Source: Chelativorans petroleitrophicus (GTDB lineage Bacteria; Pseudomonadota; Alphaproteobacteria; Rhizobiales; Rhizobiaceae). Taken from it: 64,000 nucleotides of DNA. Position numbers and translations under genes: made by a program. Shown here piece by piece: positions 63,130 through 64,000 of the stretch. Where the stretch lies: positions 62,001 to 126,000 of the forward strand of contig NZ_JAODNV010000005.1 in NCBI RefSeq assembly GCF_025398195.1. The letters are read 5' to 3'. The notes beneath the pieces are model-generated. The model saw only the letters and a list, made by a program, of their open reading frames with translations. It made no database searches and was not told the origin of the DNA. Numbering within the stretch: position 1 is the stretch's first letter; the number at the start of each line of letters is the position of its first letter.

Positions 63130-63929
63130 CCTACGCGCTCCATCAGTGCCTGTGCAGCCTGGGGCGCACGCACCTTTCCCTCGTGGATGAAGTAGACAAA
63201 GACATCGCGCGGCTTTGCCTCAATCTTCACCGTCTCGTCCGCAAGCGGCAGATCGCCCGGCATGCCTCCGGCAGCCCAGACCTTCGCCCGTTCGGCCCAG
63301 GCATCGAGATCGGCAAGCGCGTAGGCCGTCGGAATGGAATCCTGGCCACGCTGAAGCCGCGCATATACGAAATCGGCCGTGACATCCGCGATTTCCGGAT
63401 AAGTAAAATGGTGCGCGTAGCAGATGGCCACCCGATACTTTCGCGCAAGGGCCGGGAATTCCGGAGTAACGAAGGAAGGGTGGCGCACTTCCAGCACATG
63501 CCGCAGCGGCACACCATCCTGCTTTTCAGGCAATAGTTTCAGAAAGGCTTCGAAGTCCTCGGGATCGAACTTCTTTGTCGGTGCGAACTGCCAGAGAATG
63601 GGGCCAAGCCGATCACCCAGTTCGGTGATCCCCGATCCGAGAAAACGCGAAAGCGACTCGCCCGCCTCGGCAAGCACCTTGCGGTTCGTCACGAAGCGGT
63701 TTCCCTTGAGCGAGAAGGTGAATCCATCCGGCACCTCGACCGCCCATTTGGCAAAGGTGGCCGGCTTCTGCGTGCCATAATAGGTTCCGTTCACCTCGAT
63801 CGTGGGAAGCTTTCGGCTCGCATATTCGAGCTGCCGCTTCTTGGGCAGATCATCAGGATAAAACGTGCCTTCCCATGGCTCGAATGTCCAGCCGCCTATA
63901 CCGGCGCGAATGGTGCCCGCATTGCTCAT
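63126..63929 (-). CDS. DUF72 family protein
   Basis: A 267-residue TIM-barrel-like protein: IRAGIGGWTFEPWEGTFYPDDLPKKRQLEYASRKL, then EVNGTYYGTQKPATFAKWAVEVP and LGPILWQFAPTKKFDPEDFEAFLKLLP, standard for DUF72 (YecE-like). Function is unknown. The gene is convergent with lpxB and overlaps it by four bases; the right 70 bases of the window hold nothing further that I recognise. Confidence 0.93.
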   Translation of the reverse strand: MSNAGTIRAGIGGWTFEPWEGTFYPDDLPKKRQLEYASRKLPTIEVNGTYYGTQKPATFAKWAVEVPDGFTFSLKGNRFVTNRKVLAEAGESLSRFLGSGITELGDRLGPILWQFAPTKKFDPEDFEAFLKLLPEKQDGVPLRHVLEVRHPSFVTPEFPALARKYRVAICYAHHFTYPEIADVTADFVYARLQRGQDSIPTAYALADLDAWAERAKVWAAGGMPGDLPLADETVKIEAKPRDVFVYFIHEGKVRAPQAAQALMERVG

Positions 63930-64000
63930 TCCGGCACATCCTCTATTTGCGAGCCGCTACCCGCCAATTATATCGCGCGGCTAACTCTGCACTTCCAGCG

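Noticed and set aside
1-64000. A search by eye for CRISPR arrays, insertion sequences, prophage genes, toxin-antitoxin pairs and antiphage defence genes.
   Set aside because: No regularly spaced repeats, transposases, integrases or known defence domains are apparent. The window is core chromosomal content.

Overview
The window looks like ordinary chromosomal core sequence from an alphaproteobacterium of the order Rhizobiales (Hyphomicrobiales), most likely the Mesorhizobium/Phyllobacteriaceae side. This is inferred from the high G+C content, the gene orders pyrB-pyrC-plsY-dprA-topA-rnr-rpmG and rpsB-tsf-pyrH-frr-uppS-cdsA-rseP-bamA-lpxD-fabZ-lpxA-lpxI-lpxB, a RirA-type iron regulator, a PutR-type proline regulator, and Rhizobiales-restricted families (DUF6105-like, DUF1489, EipB/DUF1849). 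I see no rRNA, tRNA, CRISPR array, transposase, integrase or prophage gene.

Layout. 1-0.4 kb: the end of a GGDEF protein (PleD-like), then a gene-poor stretch ending in a terminator. 0.8-11.7 kb: a long minus-strand run from pyrB down through a degenerate dihydroorotase, plsY, dprA, topA, rnr, a DUF983 membrane protein, a NUDIX hydrolase and rpmG. 11.9-22.8 kb: an AidB-like acyl-CoA dehydrogenase, a small membrane protein, ruvX, an MBL hydrolase, gatC-GNAT-gatA, a tiny membrane protein, L-serine ammonia-lyase, a DUF1489/VWA/J-domain operon, and a penicillin-binding D,D-carboxypeptidase with a SPOR domain.

22.9-33.3 kb is a complete haem-iron acquisition locus. A TonB-dependent haem receptor, a secreted protein, exbB, two exbD genes, tonB, an unrecognised 71-residue ORF and a haem-degrading monooxygenase read leftward. 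hemP-hmuS-hmuT-hmuU-hmuV read rightward from the shared divergent promoter, and rirA follows. A TTGA-N9-TCAA iron-responsive (IRO) box lies in the divergent promoter. A second IRO box and an Irr-type (ICE-like) element lie upstream of rirA, so the locus carries its own candidate regulatory circuit.

33.5-49.8 kb: a 2-keto-3-deoxygluconate-type sugar kinase, a glyoxalase-fold protein, the divergent putR/putA pair, clpS-clpA, azlC-azlD, an O-antigen-ligase-like membrane protein of visibly lower G+C, a family 25 glycosyltransferase, a HIT protein, a FemAB/GNAT-like protein, a glycerophosphodiester phosphodiesterase, a RidA-like protein and an EipB-like periplasmic protein.

49.8-63.1 kb: the translation and envelope supercluster from rpsB to lpxB, preceded by a promoter and a strongly structured rpsB leader. 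It is closed by a convergent DUF72 gene. The cluster links protein synthesis (S2, EF-Ts, RRF), UMP kinase, undecaprenyl-PP and CDP-diacylglycerol synthesis, outer-membrane assembly and lipid A synthesis.

No clearly new multi-gene system is evident. The best leads are the active-site-less dihydroorotase paired with PyrB, the rpsB leader RNA, the extra small ORF and secreted protein inside the haem operon, the DUF1489-VWA-J-domain operon, and several small or overlapping genes.
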